64,000 nucleotides of DNA from JAPOVO01 sp026708165 (GTDB lineage: Bacteria; Chloroflexota; UBA11872; VXNJ01), in the NCBI GenBank assembly GCA_965208775.1, contig OZ242360.1:1984001-2048000 (forward strand). The letters run 5' to 3'. The position numbers and the translations under genes were made by a program. Under the pieces are notes generated by a model. That model searched no databases. It had not been told where the DNA came from and was given only the letters and a program-made list of their open reading frames with translations. Below are positions 32,688 to 41,938 of the stretch, one piece after another (positions within the stretch are counted from its first letter, which is position 1; each line of letters begins with the position of its first letter).

Positions 32688-34304
32688 GTGACAGAAGAAG
32701 GCCAGTTCAGGGCTCTATATAACAAGTACCGCCCGCAGCGGTTCGCGGAAGTCGTCGGCCAGCGGCATATAGTCCGCATTCTTCAAAACGCCCTCGCCCA
32801 CAACCGGGTCAGTCACGCCTACATGTTCTCGGGCGATCGGGGCACCGGCAAGACCACCGTTGCCCGGATCCTTGCCAAGGCGGTCAACTGTCTCGAAGGC
32901 GTTCAGCCCGAGCCTTGCAACCGGTGCGACAACTGCCTCGGCGTGGGACGCGAGAGCTTCCTCGACCTGATAGAAATCGACGCCGCCAGCAATACCAGCG
33001 TCGACGACGTGCGCGCCTTGCGCGAGGCCGTGCGGTACCGGCCGGGTGTCGGGCGGTACAAGGTCTACCTGATCGACGAGGTGCATCAGTTGTCTCGCGC
33101 CGCGTACAACGCGTTCCTGAAGACGCTGGAGGAGCCGCCGGAGCACGCGATATTCGTTCTGGCTACCACTGACGCGCACAGGGTGCTGCCAACCGTGCGA
33201 TCGCGCTGTCAGCACTTGCGATTCAGAAAGCACACGCACGCCGATACGGTCGAAGAGCTTTCCAGGATCGCCACCGGCGAGGGAGCGGCGTTCAACAAGG
33301 GCTCGCTGCACATGATCGCTCGAAATTCGGACGGCAGCCTCCGGGACGCGATCGGTCTGCTGGATCAGGCGCTTTCCTACGCGGACGAGGAGCTGACCGA
33401 GTCTCTGCTTCGCGAAATGCTCGGAATCACCGGGGTCGAAGCGGTCGCCAGACTCACCGAGGCAATCGCCGCGGGCGATCCCGGACAGGCCTTGATGCTG
33501 GTGGGTGAATCCGTGCAGGACGGTTCCAGCCCCGCGACCCTGCGGCAGGAGCTTGTCGACTACTTCCGGGGACTGCTCCTGGTCAAGTCCGGGCGGCGGG
33601 ATCAGGACGTCCTTCAGTATTCCGAAGCCGAGTTGGACAACATGCAGCGGCAGGCGGAACGTTTCCGTATCGGGCAGATCGTCGAATGCATCGAGATCCT
33701 CGCCGAGTCGAGCGTCGCCCGCCGGTCCGGCTTTTCACCGCAGCTCGATCTGGAGCTGGCGGCCGTCCAGGCGTGCCTGTCGATGGCCGCCGACGCCGGC
33801 GGGGTGGCGTCCACCAGACCGGCGGCGCCTGCCCAATACGCGTCCAGAGACGCGAAGCCGGCGCCGCCGCCGAGGGCCAAAGCAGACGGCAGCGAAACAC
33901 AAGGCGCGGCGACGGCGCGTGACACTGACGCGGATAGTAAGGCGGTTCCCGACGATATCACCGAGGCGCTTAGAGCCGATTTCCAGGCCTTCACGGCCGC
34001 CGTAAAGGAATGGCATCCCATCTACGCGACTTTTTTCGAGGAGTCCCGCTTGTCCCGCGATGGAGAGCTTCTCGTCTTTGAGCTGACCAAACCGGGATAC
34101 GTGGACGCTCTCTCGAAGCCGGACAACCGGGCCCGCCTGAGAGATATCGTTGCGGATCTAACGGGGCAGTCGGTCGGGGTCGAATGCAGGCTCCGACCGG
34201 CGGAATCAATGGATCGGTCCGGCCTCGATACGGACAACTACGTGACCATGCACGCGGTTAAGATGTACGGTGCCGAAATAATCGAGGACAATCGTCCCCA
34301 GTAA
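32688..34304 (+). CDS. dnaX: DNA polymerase III subunit gamma/tau
   Basis: A 538-residue clamp-loader ATPase that opens the beta clamp and tethers polymerases at the fork. Walker A is GDRGTGKT (49-56). A four-cysteine zinc motif (CNRCDNCLG plus the preceding Cys) follows, then the Walker B/sensor stretch VYLIDEVHQLSRAAYNAFLK and LEEPPEHAIFVLATTD. The Ala/Pro-rich linker after about residue 375 and a shortened C-terminal tau part indicate that only one form may be needed. The GTG start sits 100 bases after the SRP RNA. It leads the dnaX-ybaB-recR block. Confidence 0.96.
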   Translation: MTEEGQFRALYNKYRPQRFAEVVGQRHIVRILQNALAHNRVSHAYMFSGDRGTGKTTVARILAKAVNCLEGVQPEPCNRCDNCLGVGRESFLDLIEIDAASNTSVDDVRALREAVRYRPGVGRYKVYLIDEVHQLSRAAYNAFLKTLEEPPEHAIFVLATTDAHRVLPTVRSRCQHLRFRKHTHADTVEELSRIATGEGAAFNKGSLHMIARNSDGSLRDAIGLLDQALSYADEELTESLLREMLGITGVEAVARLTEAIAAGDPGQALMLVGESVQDGSSPATLRQELVDYFRGLLLVKSGRRDQDVLQYSEAELDNMQRQAERFRIGQIVECIEILAESSVARRSGFSPQLDLELAAVQACLSMAADAGGVASTRPAAPAQYASRDAKPAPPPRAKADGSETQGAATARDTDADSKAVPDDITEALRADFQAFTAAVKEWHPIYATFFEESRLSRDGELLVFELTKPGYVDALSKPDNRARLRDIVADLTGQSVGVECRLRPAESMDRSGLDTDNYVTMHAVKMYGAEIIEDNRPQ

Positions 34305-34325
34305 CGCCAAGCCGAGGGCTTCGAT

Positions 34326-34619
34326 ATGCAGATGATGCGCAAGATGCAGAGGGAGCTCGAAAAGATCCAGAACGAGCTCGCCGAGAGGACTATCAACGTC
34401 ACCTCTGGCGGCGGGGCCGTGAGCGTGGAAATAACCGGCGATCAGAAGGTCCGTTCGATAAGCATCGATCCCGACGCGGTCGATCCCGAAGACGTGGCGA
34501 TGCTCGAGGACATGATGGTCGCGGCCGTCAACGAAGCGATCGCTCAGTCGCAGGAGATGGCCTCGAAAAAGCTGGGCGCGCTGACGGGCGGATTAAAGAT
34601 ACCCGGCCTCGGAATGTAG
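34326..34619 (+). CDS. ybaB: YbaB/EbfC-family nucleoid-associated protein
   Basis: A 97-residue DNA-binding protein of the YbaB/EbfC family, with the tweezer-like dimer fold. It starts with the helical MQRELEKIQNELAERTINV, continues with the conserved ISIDPDAVDPEDVAMLEDMMVAA and ends in a Gly-rich GLKIPGLGM tail. It usually lies between dnaX and recR, as here, and helps organise or mark DNA. The gap to recR is 16 bases, so the three genes almost certainly share a transcript. Confidence 0.95.
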   Translation: MQMMRKMQRELEKIQNELAERTINVTSGGGAVSVEITGDQKVRSISIDPDAVDPEDVAMLEDMMVAAVNEAIAQSQEMASKKLGALTGGLKIPGLGM

Positions 34620-34635
34620 TCGCTCCGGCAGCTCG

Positions 34636-35238
34636 TTGGTAGATGGGGTCCCGGGGCCGATATCCCGCCTCGTAGAAGAACTTTCAAAGCTTCCTACCAT
34701 CGGCCCGAAGACGGCCGGTCGTCTGGCGTTCTTTCTGCTAAAGGCACCCGCACGGCAAGTCGATCAACTGGCCGAGGCGCTGCAGTCTTTGCGGTCCGAG
34801 ATCGTGGAGTGCTCGGTTTGCTTCAACTTCTCCGACGGCGATCCGTGTCGCTTTTGCACCGATCATGGGCGTGACGGGTCGACCGTCTGCGTGGTGGAAG
34901 ACCCGCTGGACGTGCTGGCCGTGGAGCGCTCCGCGGGATTCAGGGGCAGATATCACGTCCTGCACGGGGCGATCTCACCGCTGGAAGGCGTCGGGCCTGA
35001 CGATCTCAAGATCGACGACCTGCTGGAGCGCGTGAAAGATGGCGGGGTGGCGGAGGTCATTGTCGCTACGAACGCCACCTTCGAGGGCGACGCCACCGCG
35101 CTGGAGATCGCGCGCGTACTGGAGGAGACAGGTGTCCGGTTGACCAGGCTGGCCAGAGGGCTGGCGACGGGCGGCGATATCGAGTACGCAGACCCCACTA
35201 CGTTGAGTCAGGCCCTCGAAGGACGGCGGGAATTCTAG
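34636..35238 (+). CDS. recR: Recombination protein RecR
   Basis: A 200-residue protein of the RecFOR pathway, which loads RecA at gapped DNA. It has the helix-hairpin-helix LPTIGPKTAGRLAFFLL, a C4 zinc motif (CSVCFNFSDGDPCRFC) and a Toprim domain (VCVVEDPLDVLAVERS, then HGAISPLEGVGPDDL). Walker-like TRLARGLATGGDIEYAD ends the family core. The TTG start, with no better alternative, gives a normal length for RecR. It closes the dnaX-ybaB-recR unit. Confidence 0.96.
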   Translation: MVDGVPGPISRLVEELSKLPTIGPKTAGRLAFFLLKAPARQVDQLAEALQSLRSEIVECSVCFNFSDGDPCRFCTDHGRDGSTVCVVEDPLDVLAVERSAGFRGRYHVLHGAISPLEGVGPDDLKIDDLLERVKDGGVAEVIVATNATFEGDATALEIARVLEETGVRLTRLARGLATGGDIEYADPTTLSQALEGRREF

Positions 35239-35291
35239 GCAGAGCGAAGCTGGCTGGCGGCGTCAGCGCAGCCGCGCGGGCGAGGTGTTAG

Positions 35292-35738
35292 GTGTCCGCA
35301 TTTCTTCCGGCGTTGCTTTTCGCGCTGCTCGCTTCGCTGGGCAACGCGATCTTCTTCTATTCGCAAAAGCGCGCCGAGCTTTCGCAGAATCCGCTGCTCC
35401 TGCTCGGACTTGCTGCGCTGGTCTGTGGAACGGTTCTGCTGATTTCGACGGCGTTCATGCAGTGGCCGCACGTTCAGACCTACGCGCGGACCCACGGCAA
35501 ATGGGTCCTGTCGACGGGGTTGGGGCTGGCGGTGACGTTCGTGGGGTTCCACTTCCTCGTCTCCCGCTATGGGGCCGGTTTCTACAGCCTCTACTCGGTG
35601 CTGGCGATTCTCACCACGAGCGTCGGCGTGGGTTATCTGGTCCTGCGAGAGCCGGTAAACGGATTCATAATCGCCTCCACCGTGGCGGCGATCATCGCGG
35701 TGGTGCTTCTCGGCATAGGCGTCGCCATCAAGAGCTAG
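35292..35738 (+). CDS. Small EamA/SMR-like membrane protein
   Basis: A 148-residue protein with four membrane segments, half the size of a full DMT transporter. It starts LPALLFALLASLGNAIFFYSQ, continues through STGLGLAVTFVGFHFLV and ends with the typical EPVNGFIIASTVAAIIAVVLLGIG. Such single-repeat members work as dual-topology or antiparallel dimers. The GTG start has GAGGTG a little upstream. It lies just after recR but is probably an unrelated addition to that transcript. Substrate unknown. Confidence 0.78.
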   Translation: MSAFLPALLFALLASLGNAIFFYSQKRAELSQNPLLLLGLAALVCGTVLLISTAFMQWPHVQTYARTHGKWVLSTGLGLAVTFVGFHFLVSRYGAGFYSLYSVLAILTTSVGVGYLVLREPVNGFIIASTVAAIIAVVLLGIGVAIKS

Positions 35739-35895
35739 TCGTGGGAGTCCGACAGCCTCCTCTCGGCGTTACTCCGTGGAGGATATGGTCGGCTTCGATG
35801 CTTCGGTTTTGAATCGGGTCGGGTTGGCAATACCATAGCAACGCCCCAGGCGGTTGCGGGAGTTAGCGTCGCGGATGGGGCAGAGCGAGGTGAAT

Positions 35896-36900
35896 GTGAC
35901 ACAGAACGCTTCCCGATTCAAAGTCTTGATTACCGATTATGTATGGCCCAACACCAACGTCGAGCGCGAAGTTCTGGAGCGGATCGGCGCCGAGGCCATC
36001 GAAGCAGATGGCCCCGACGAAGAGCGTCTGGCGGAGCTGGCGGCCGACTGCGACGCTATCCTGACCTGCTTCGCCAAGGTGACCGACAAGGTCATCCGGT
36101 CAGCGCCCAACTTGCAGGTCGTCGCCAGGTACGGCGTCGGCGTGGACAACATATCCGTCGATACCGCGACGGCGCTTGGAATCCCGGTCACGTACGTGCC
36201 CGACTACTGCATAGAGGAAGTCGCCGATCACTCCATGGCCTTGCTGTTGACCCTGGCACGGAGCGTGGTCAACCTCAACGCCGGAGTGCGGTCGGGTGGA
36301 TGGGACCCCAGCCTGGGGAGACCGGTCAACCGGTTCCGTGGCAAGGTGGTTGGGATAGTTGGATATGGACGCATCGGGCGGGCCGTGGCCGCGCGCGCGC
36401 GCGCGTTCGGATTCGAAATCGCGGTCCACGATCCGTATTTGACCGCGGATATGTTCCCCGCGGGTCAGGCACCGAGGTTCGTCAGTTTCGACGAGTTGCT
36501 GGCGACCTCGGACTTCGTGAGCGTTCATACGCCGCTGACGACCGATACCCGTCACCTGATCGGCGAACCGGAGCTCAAGAAAATGAAATCGTCTGCTTTT
36601 CTGATAAACACCTGCCGCGGACCGGTCATCGACGAATATGCACTCGCCCAGGCGCTGGACGGCGGCGAGCTCGCGGGCGCGGGGATCGATGTCTTGGAGG
36701 GCGAGCCTCCGCCGTCGGATCATCCCATCCGTTCGGCGCGGAACGCCGTGATAACTCCGCATACGGCCTTCTATTCCGAGGAGTCGCTGCACGAGCTTCA
36801 GAGGCGGACCGCGCAGTGCGCGGCTGACGTGCTGAGCGGCAAAGTCCCGGAGAACATCTACAACGCCGACGCGCTGGCGTCCGCCGGTCAACTCGGCTGA
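35896..36900 (+). CDS. C-terminal-binding-protein-type D-2-hydroxyacid dehydrogenase
   Basis: A roughly 334-residue NAD-dependent dehydrogenase of the 3-phosphoglycerate dehydrogenase superfamily. The dinucleotide fold is VVGIVGYGRIGRAVAARA; the active-site Arg is in INTCRGPVIDEYALAQAL, the Glu in AGIDVLEGEPP and the His in ITPHTAF. There is no ACT domain, so serine feedback is not expected, and CtBP/PgdH-like enzymes on sugar acids are a fair comparison. I prefer GTG 35896 because GAGG stands five bases before it; in-frame starts at 35854, 35875 and 35890 are possible. It precedes an SDR and an enolase-superfamily gene, suggesting one catabolic set. Confidence 0.88.
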   Translation: MTQNASRFKVLITDYVWPNTNVEREVLERIGAEAIEADGPDEERLAELAADCDAILTCFAKVTDKVIRSAPNLQVVARYGVGVDNISVDTATALGIPVTYVPDYCIEEVADHSMALLLTLARSVVNLNAGVRSGGWDPSLGRPVNRFRGKVVGIVGYGRIGRAVAARARAFGFEIAVHDPYLTADMFPAGQAPRFVSFDELLATSDFVSVHTPLTTDTRHLIGEPELKKMKSSAFLINTCRGPVIDEYALAQALDGGELAGAGIDVLEGEPPPSDHPIRSARNAVITPHTAFYSEESLHELQRRTAQCAADVLSGKVPENIYNADALASAGQLG

Positions 36901-36954
36901 CGGGCCGCTCTTGACACCGGCGGCAGAACTCCATTGAAACGGCGCGGCGACTAG

Positions 36955-37707
36955 ATGCCGGGACGGTTCGAAGGCAAGGTTGCGATGGTCACCGGCGGCG
37001 GTTCCGGCATGGGCGAGGCTGCCTCGCTCGCCTTCGCCCGTGAAGGCGCTAAGGTCGTTGTCGTGGACGTCAGCCCTGACAGCGGCTCCGATACCGCGGC
37101 CCGGATCGAGCGGGCGGATGGCCAAGCGCTGTACCTGCAGGCGGATGTTTCGAGTGAGTCGGATGTCGAGTCGGCCGTGCGGGCAGCGGTGGACGCCTAC
37201 GGCGCGCTCGACTGCGCCTTCAACAACGCCGGTTTTGTGGGAAGCGACGCCAAGATAGCCGAGTACCTGGAATCCGAGTGGGACCGTCTGATAGACGTGA
37301 ATCTCAAGGGCGTCTGGCTCTGTATGAAGTATCAGATAAGGCAGATGCTGGCGCAGGGCGGCGGAGCGATCGTCAACAACTCCTCGGCGCTCGGTCTGGT
37401 GGGCGGAGGCAGCGGCGCTTACGCCGCCAGCAAGCATGCGGTAGTCGGTCTCACCAAAACCGCGGCGCTTGAGTACGCCCGCGATGGGATTCGGATCAAC
37501 GCCGTGTGCCCCGGCCCCACCGCAACTCCGCCGCTATTGCGTTTGCTGGATGATCCGGAGCGCCGCCGCAGGTCCGCCGAGCGGATTCCGATGGGGCGGC
37601 TTGGACAGCCCTCGGAGATCGCCGAGTCGGTATTGTGGCTCTGCTCTGATGCCGCGTCTTTCGTGACAGGCAGCGCGTTCTCCGTGGACGGCGGGCACGT
37701 TGCCTGA
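36955..37707 (+). CDS. Short-chain dehydrogenase/reductase 1
   Basis: A classical 250-residue SDR. It shows the cofactor motif TGGGSGMG, NNAG, catalytic Ser in NNSSALG, YxxxK in YAASKHAVV, and the PGPTATP region after the active site. The acidic residue after strand two (VVVDVS) predicts NAD preference. The stop overlaps the upstream TTG option of the next gene by eight bases, and its GTG start is only eight bases further on, so the two are coupled. It probably oxidises a sugar or hydroxy acid in the same pathway. Confidence 0.92.
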   Translation: MPGRFEGKVAMVTGGGSGMGEAASLAFAREGAKVVVVDVSPDSGSDTAARIERADGQALYLQADVSSESDVESAVRAAVDAYGALDCAFNNAGFVGSDAKIAEYLESEWDRLIDVNLKGVWLCMKYQIRQMLAQGGGAIVNNSSALGLVGGGSGAYAASKHAVVGLTKTAALEYARDGIRINAVCPGPTATPPLLRLLDDPERRRRSAERIPMGRLGQPSEIAESVLWLCSDAASFVTGSAFSVDGGHVA

Positions 37708-37714
37708 AGGTCCC

Positions 37715-38848
37715 GTGAGGATCGAGCGAATCGAAGTCTTTCTATACACGCGGCCGCTCAAGCGGGAGTTCTGGATGTCGCTCGCGCCGATCACGCAGTC
37801 CCGCGAAATCATCGTGCGGCTCACCACCGATGCCGGGTTGCAGGGCATCGGTCAATGCCACGGCGGACCGATGGAGCAGGTGGGGCGGATAATCACCGAG
37901 CCGTTTCGTGACATCCTGATCGGTGCCGATCCTTTCGAGCACGAGCGCCTTTGGTCGGAGATGTTCGCGTATAACCACCGGCCCGGATGGTCGCTGAACG
38001 GCTGGCGGCACGAAACGATTATGACCGCCATAGCTGGCGTCGACATTGCCCTCTGGGACCTGATGGGAAAGTCGTCGCGGCGGTCCGTCTGCAAGCTCCT
38101 CGGAGGGTTGCGGACCGAGGCTGAGGCGTACGCGACCGGCGGCTACTACGAAGAGGGAAAGGACGTAGCCGGTCTGGTCGACGAGGTCGGAGTCTATGTC
38201 GGCGAACGGGGTTACAAGGCGGTGAAGCTGAAGGTCGGCCGCGGCGATCTGGCCCACGACCTCGAACGGGTCGGCGCGGTGAGATCGGCGTTCCCTCAAA
38301 TCGACATAATGCTCGACGCCAACCAGGGATGGGACGTGCCGACGGCCATACGAGCGGCGGGCGAGTTCGAGAGCATGAACATCCGCTGGCTGGAAGAGCC
38401 TGTCCACTGGTATGACGAAGTGGACGGTCTGCGCCGCGTGGCCGAAAGCACCTCCATACCCATCGCTTCCGGTGAGGGCGAGACGACACGGTTTGGATGC
38501 AGGGACCTGGTCAAGTGGGGTGGAATACAGATCATGCAGTTCGACTCGACGGTTGCGGGCGGCATCACCGAGTGGCGAAGAGTTGCCGCTCACGCCGACG
38601 CCCACGGAGTAAAAATGGCGCCTCATCACGATCCGCAGATTCATGTTCACTGCGTTGCGGGTGCGCCCAACGGCCTCATTCTCGAATCGTTTCCGAACCC
38701 CGACCGCGATCCTGTCTGGGCCGAACTGATCGTCGGAGCCGAGCCGATTGTTGATGGAATGATGTCCGTCCCCGACCGCCCCGGTCTGGGGTATGACCTG
38801 AACTGGGACCTGCTGGAAGCGCGCGCGACGAAGCTGGAGACACGCTAG
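37715..38848 (+). CDS. Mandelate racemase/muconate lactonizing enzyme family dehydratase
   Basis: A roughly 377-residue enolase-superfamily enzyme. Catalytic KxK is in KAVKLKVGRG, the metal ligands are the Asp of MLDANQGWD, the Glu of RWLEEPVHW and the Glu of ASGEGETT, and the second base His is in MAPHHDPQIH. This is the mandelate-racemase subgroup, often acid-sugar dehydratases (galactarate, gluconate and similar). GTG 37715 with AAGG before it is preferred over an upstream TTG. Together with the upstream dehydrogenases it suggests sugar-acid catabolism; the exact acid is unknown. Confidence 0.9.
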   Translation: MRIERIEVFLYTRPLKREFWMSLAPITQSREIIVRLTTDAGLQGIGQCHGGPMEQVGRIITEPFRDILIGADPFEHERLWSEMFAYNHRPGWSLNGWRHETIMTAIAGVDIALWDLMGKSSRRSVCKLLGGLRTEAEAYATGGYYEEGKDVAGLVDEVGVYVGERGYKAVKLKVGRGDLAHDLERVGAVRSAFPQIDIMLDANQGWDVPTAIRAAGEFESMNIRWLEEPVHWYDEVDGLRRVAESTSIPIASGEGETTRFGCRDLVKWGGIQIMQFDSTVAGGITEWRRVAAHADAHGVKMAPHHDPQIHVHCVAGAPNGLILESFPNPDRDPVWAELIVGAEPIVDGMMSVPDRPGLGYDLNWDLLEARATKLETR

Positions 38849-38914
38849 GAATAGTCGTTTCGGTCGGCGCGGTCCGGATCGAGGTGCACCGACCGCAGGA
38901 GGCCGCATTAGCAG

Positions 38915-39979
38915 ATGGACGTAGGTATCGGAATCGCCCTGGTGGTCGCGGTCGCGGTAATCGTCGCGGGAGTGGTTCTGTTCTCACGAATGACGCAGAT
39001 CGACAGCGCGATGAGCGCTTCAGACGAGCGGATGAGAAGTGCCCTCGACAGCCTGCAGTCGAATTTGATTAACCTAACCACTTCAAACCAGGAATCGGTT
39101 AGCGCGGCAGAGGGACGGTTGCGAACCGCGCTTGAGGCAGTGCAAGCGAACCTGACTCAGGTTGCGACCTCCAACCAGGAGTCGCTCGTAAACGTTACCG
39201 AGCGTCTTGGGGCGCTCAGCCAATCGACCGCCGGACTCCGGGAAGAAACTCAGAAGCTCGGAGAATTGCGAGAGGCATTCAGAGTACCGGGGCCGCGCGG
39301 CGGTTTTGGGGAGTTGCTTTTGGAAAACGCTTTGCGTGACATTCTGTCCGCCGATCAATACACGATTCAACATTCATTCGCCGACGGCAGCAGAGTGGAC
39401 GCGGCGGTCAAGATCGCCGAGCGGCTGGTCCCGATTGATTCCAAGTTTCCTACCGCGGCGTTCGACGAGTTGGCGGCGGCCGCAAACGAGGACGACAGAC
39501 GCAGGGCGCGCCGGACGTTCTTGAGGGCGGTGCGCGGACACGTCGACGCCGTGGCGAGCTACGTCAAGCCGGACGAGGGTACGGTGGACTATGCGTTGAT
39601 GTACGTGCCGGCCGAAAACGTATTTCAGCAGATTGTCATTCGGGAGAGGGGCGACGACGCCGGCTCAGCGCCGGTCAACCATGCACAGTCGCGCAGCGTG
39701 ATAATCACGTCTCCGAATACGATCTATCTATATCTGCAGACGATCGCTACGGCGCTGCGCGGTTTCGCCATCGAGCGGCACGCCAGAGAGATCGGCGATC
39801 AGGTCGCCCGCCTGGCCAGGGACTTGGGTGGTCTGTCGAGCGACTATGCGGTTCTCGGCAGGCATCTGAGCAACGCGCGTTCCAAATACGACGAGATCGA
39901 CAGGGAGCTCGACCGGTTCCGAGAACGGCTGTCATCCGCGGGCCAAGTCACGCCCGATCAGCAGGACGACAGAGACTAA
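38915..39979 (+). CDS. rmuC: DNA recombination protein RmuC
   Basis: A 354-residue membrane-anchored RmuC. One N-terminal membrane helix (IGIALVVAVAVIVAGVVLF) is followed by a coiled coil (about residues 28-115). The conserved nuclease-like core begins GPRGGFGELLLENAL and continues DGSRVDAAVKIAERLVPIDSKFP and ALMYVPAENVFQQIV. RmuC limits inversions and rearrangements at repeats in Escherichia coli and may act as an anti-invader factor. The region is rich in repeats elsewhere, but nothing links the two directly. Length is in the short range of the family. Confidence 0.92.
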   Translation: MDVGIGIALVVAVAVIVAGVVLFSRMTQIDSAMSASDERMRSALDSLQSNLINLTTSNQESVSAAEGRLRTALEAVQANLTQVATSNQESLVNVTERLGALSQSTAGLREETQKLGELREAFRVPGPRGGFGELLLENALRDILSADQYTIQHSFADGSRVDAAVKIAERLVPIDSKFPTAAFDELAAAANEDDRRRARRTFLRAVRGHVDAVASYVKPDEGTVDYALMYVPAENVFQQIVIRERGDDAGSAPVNHAQSRSVIITSPNTIYLYLQTIATALRGFAIERHAREIGDQVARLARDLGGLSSDYAVLGRHLSNARSKYDEIDRELDRFRERLSSAGQVTPDQQDDRD

Positions 39980-40065
39980 CTCCGGGCTCGTACAGACGGT
40001 GGAGGGGCGGCCCGGTCCGCTGGAAACGCAGATGCCCATGCTATTCGCGGCGCGAAACGGTTGAC

Positions 40066-41730
40066 CTACCCGACCGGCGGCCGCCAACGCCTTGCTGGAC
40101 TTACTTGAGTCTTGTCCAACTCCCTAAGAGCGGTATAGGCGAGGCGAGGAACGAATCCGGCGTCGAGCAAGCTGAAACCGTGCTCCGACGTATATGGCAG
40201 GTTCAGCGTTCGGAAATTGAGATTGAACACGAACATCGCGTGAACGTAGGGGAAGTCCTCTTCGATCAACTCCAGCGAGTCGACCAGATAGCGTGTCTGC
40301 TCCTCCTCGGTTATCAGTTCGCCGTATCGAAAGTCCGGATGCAGATTGTCGGACGTCCAGCCGACTTCGGTCATCCACATCGGTTTGGCGCCGTCGTCGA
40401 ATTCCTCCATCACCGCGCGTATTTGGGTAAACCGCTTGAAGAAGAAGCTGGGATGAGACCGAAAAGGCCCGAACTCGTCGCCGAACCACTGGTCCCATTC
40501 GGCGTGGGGGGGAGAGCGGTAGCCGTAAGAGTGGTTGCCCATAGCGTCGAACGCCGCTCGCACCACGCCGCCTTGGTATTGGTAAGCGGTGCGGAGGAAC
40601 TCGACGTCATCAACGCCCAGGGTCGGATCGCCCGCGCCGTTCTGGGCAAGACCGGCAAACAGAACCAAGGCACTGGGATCAGACTGCTTGACGCCCCGGT
40701 AGCCATGCTGAAGAAGCTGGACGTACTCGTGAGAGTCAACCCGTCGCCCCCAGAAACGGGCGAGGTTGGGCTCGTTCCAGATCTCATAGGCCGCGATTTT
40801 GCCCTGATAGCGTTCGGCCACTTCGGTCATGAATCGTTGAAACTTGCCTAAATCGTCTGGCCGGCCCGGCCCTTCTTCCGAGCGAGACCATCCGGGCGAG
40901 TCGACGATGGTTACCAGGATTTGCAGATTGTGGAACTCGGCGGCGTCGACGAAGGCATCGAACTCGACCCACTCGTACTGGCCCTCCACCGGCTCAATCT
41001 CGCTCCACAGGATCAGATGCTTGATCCAACTGAATCCCGCTTCGGCAACGAATTTGACGACCTCTCGATGCTGCAATGCGTACCACGTGTGCGCCTGAAT
41101 GCCGTAGCGCAGCGGACTCGGCGGCGGTCGGGCCGACCCGCGGAGCGACTTCTGCACCAGTTCGCGACCGACGTTGCCGATTTGGACGACATATGGAGTT
41201 CCAATGTTTTCGGGGTAGTACTCGAGCCGCGCCTTGGTGAAGTACTGGACCTTCGGCGTCCATCCGAGGCCGTCATCGTATTCAGGACTGATCGGAGGGC
41301 CGAATTCCCTGAACCCCTCGTGGGCGAAGTAAAAGTCCTTGAACGCGAAGCTGATGGTGTATCCCGTCTCGGGAAAATAGAGATGCGCGGTGCTGTCGTC
41401 AGGGAGGACCCCGGGAGCGAAGGGCATTCTGTGCCGAACCAGTTCCAATCCGACATCGCCCTTATGTATGTGGCCCGTAACGAGATTGAGCTCGAGTCTG
41501 CCCTTGAGAAAATATTGGATGAGAGTATCGCCGTTGCGAACGGGGGCGGTTTCGGGCGGCCCCAGGAAATAGCGGCCGTTGTTCCTTTCGTAGAAGTGCC
41601 AGAATTCGTGCGCCATGCACACGTCGCCGTTGCATACTGGAGCGGTCGAATCTGGCGACGCGCCGACCGCGACTAACGCACACACCGCCAGAGCGGCCAA
41701 GCCAGCCAGCCGGCGCTTGAGACTGCTCAA
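40066..41730 (-). CDS. Secreted glycoside hydrolase (GH5/GH39-like) with Chloroflexota-type N-terminal repeats
   Basis: A roughly 554-residue exported enzyme. After the signal sequence (residues 6-24) come two N-terminal repeats of about 60-75 residues (FWHFYERNNGRYFLGPP... and YFPETGYTISFAF...FGPPISPEY), each closing on a VQYFxKxRLEYYPEN-type segment, a pattern common in secreted Chloroflexota proteins. The catalytic TIM barrel has acid/base E320 in WNEPN and nucleophile E455 in WMTEVGW. I prefer TTG 41730, which has AAAGGAG nearby, over the more distal TTG. It likely cleaves a polysaccharide outside the cell; the polymer is not identifiable. Confidence 0.85.
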   Translation of the reverse strand: MSSLKRRLAGLAALAVCALVAVGASPDSTAPVCNGDVCMAHEFWHFYERNNGRYFLGPPETAPVRNGDTLIQYFLKGRLELNLVTGHIHKGDVGLELVRHRMPFAPGVLPDDSTAHLYFPETGYTISFAFKDFYFAHEGFREFGPPISPEYDDGLGWTPKVQYFTKARLEYYPENIGTPYVVQIGNVGRELVQKSLRGSARPPPSPLRYGIQAHTWYALQHREVVKFVAEAGFSWIKHLILWSEIEPVEGQYEWVEFDAFVDAAEFHNLQILVTIVDSPGWSRSEEGPGRPDDLGKFQRFMTEVAERYQGKIAAYEIWNEPNLARFWGRRVDSHEYVQLLQHGYRGVKQSDPSALVLFAGLAQNGAGDPTLGVDDVEFLRTAYQYQGGVVRAAFDAMGNHSYGYRSPPHAEWDQWFGDEFGPFRSHPSFFFKRFTQIRAVMEEFDDGAKPMWMTEVGWTSDNLHPDFRYGELITEEEQTRYLVDSLELIEEDFPYVHAMFVFNLNFRTLNLPYTSEHGFSLLDAGFVPRLAYTALRELDKTQVSPARRWRPPVG

Positions 41731-41938
41731 TGTCTCCTTTGGCGACTCTAGAGGCAACGACCGCTAGGGTTCGTGAGAATCAATTCGGGTGGGCCTCAAC
41801 TCGTGTATGGTGATTGGAAACGTCGTTCCGGATCGTGTTCGCAGCCGTCTGTTCAAGTCCCAGATAGGTTAATAGCACGGACAAGCCCAGGCCAGAAAAC
41901 CGCGTGGAATCGCCCGACGTCCGGGCAAAGGGAGGAAG

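Noticed and set aside
36394..36410. A (GC)n microsatellite-like run
   Set aside because: It is codons of the dehydrogenase helix (Ala/Arg alternation) and the frame is intact.
40105..41676. Long open frames on the plus strand opposite the glycosidase
   Set aside because: They are antisense shadows of a gene with clear catalytic motifs and a signal peptide.
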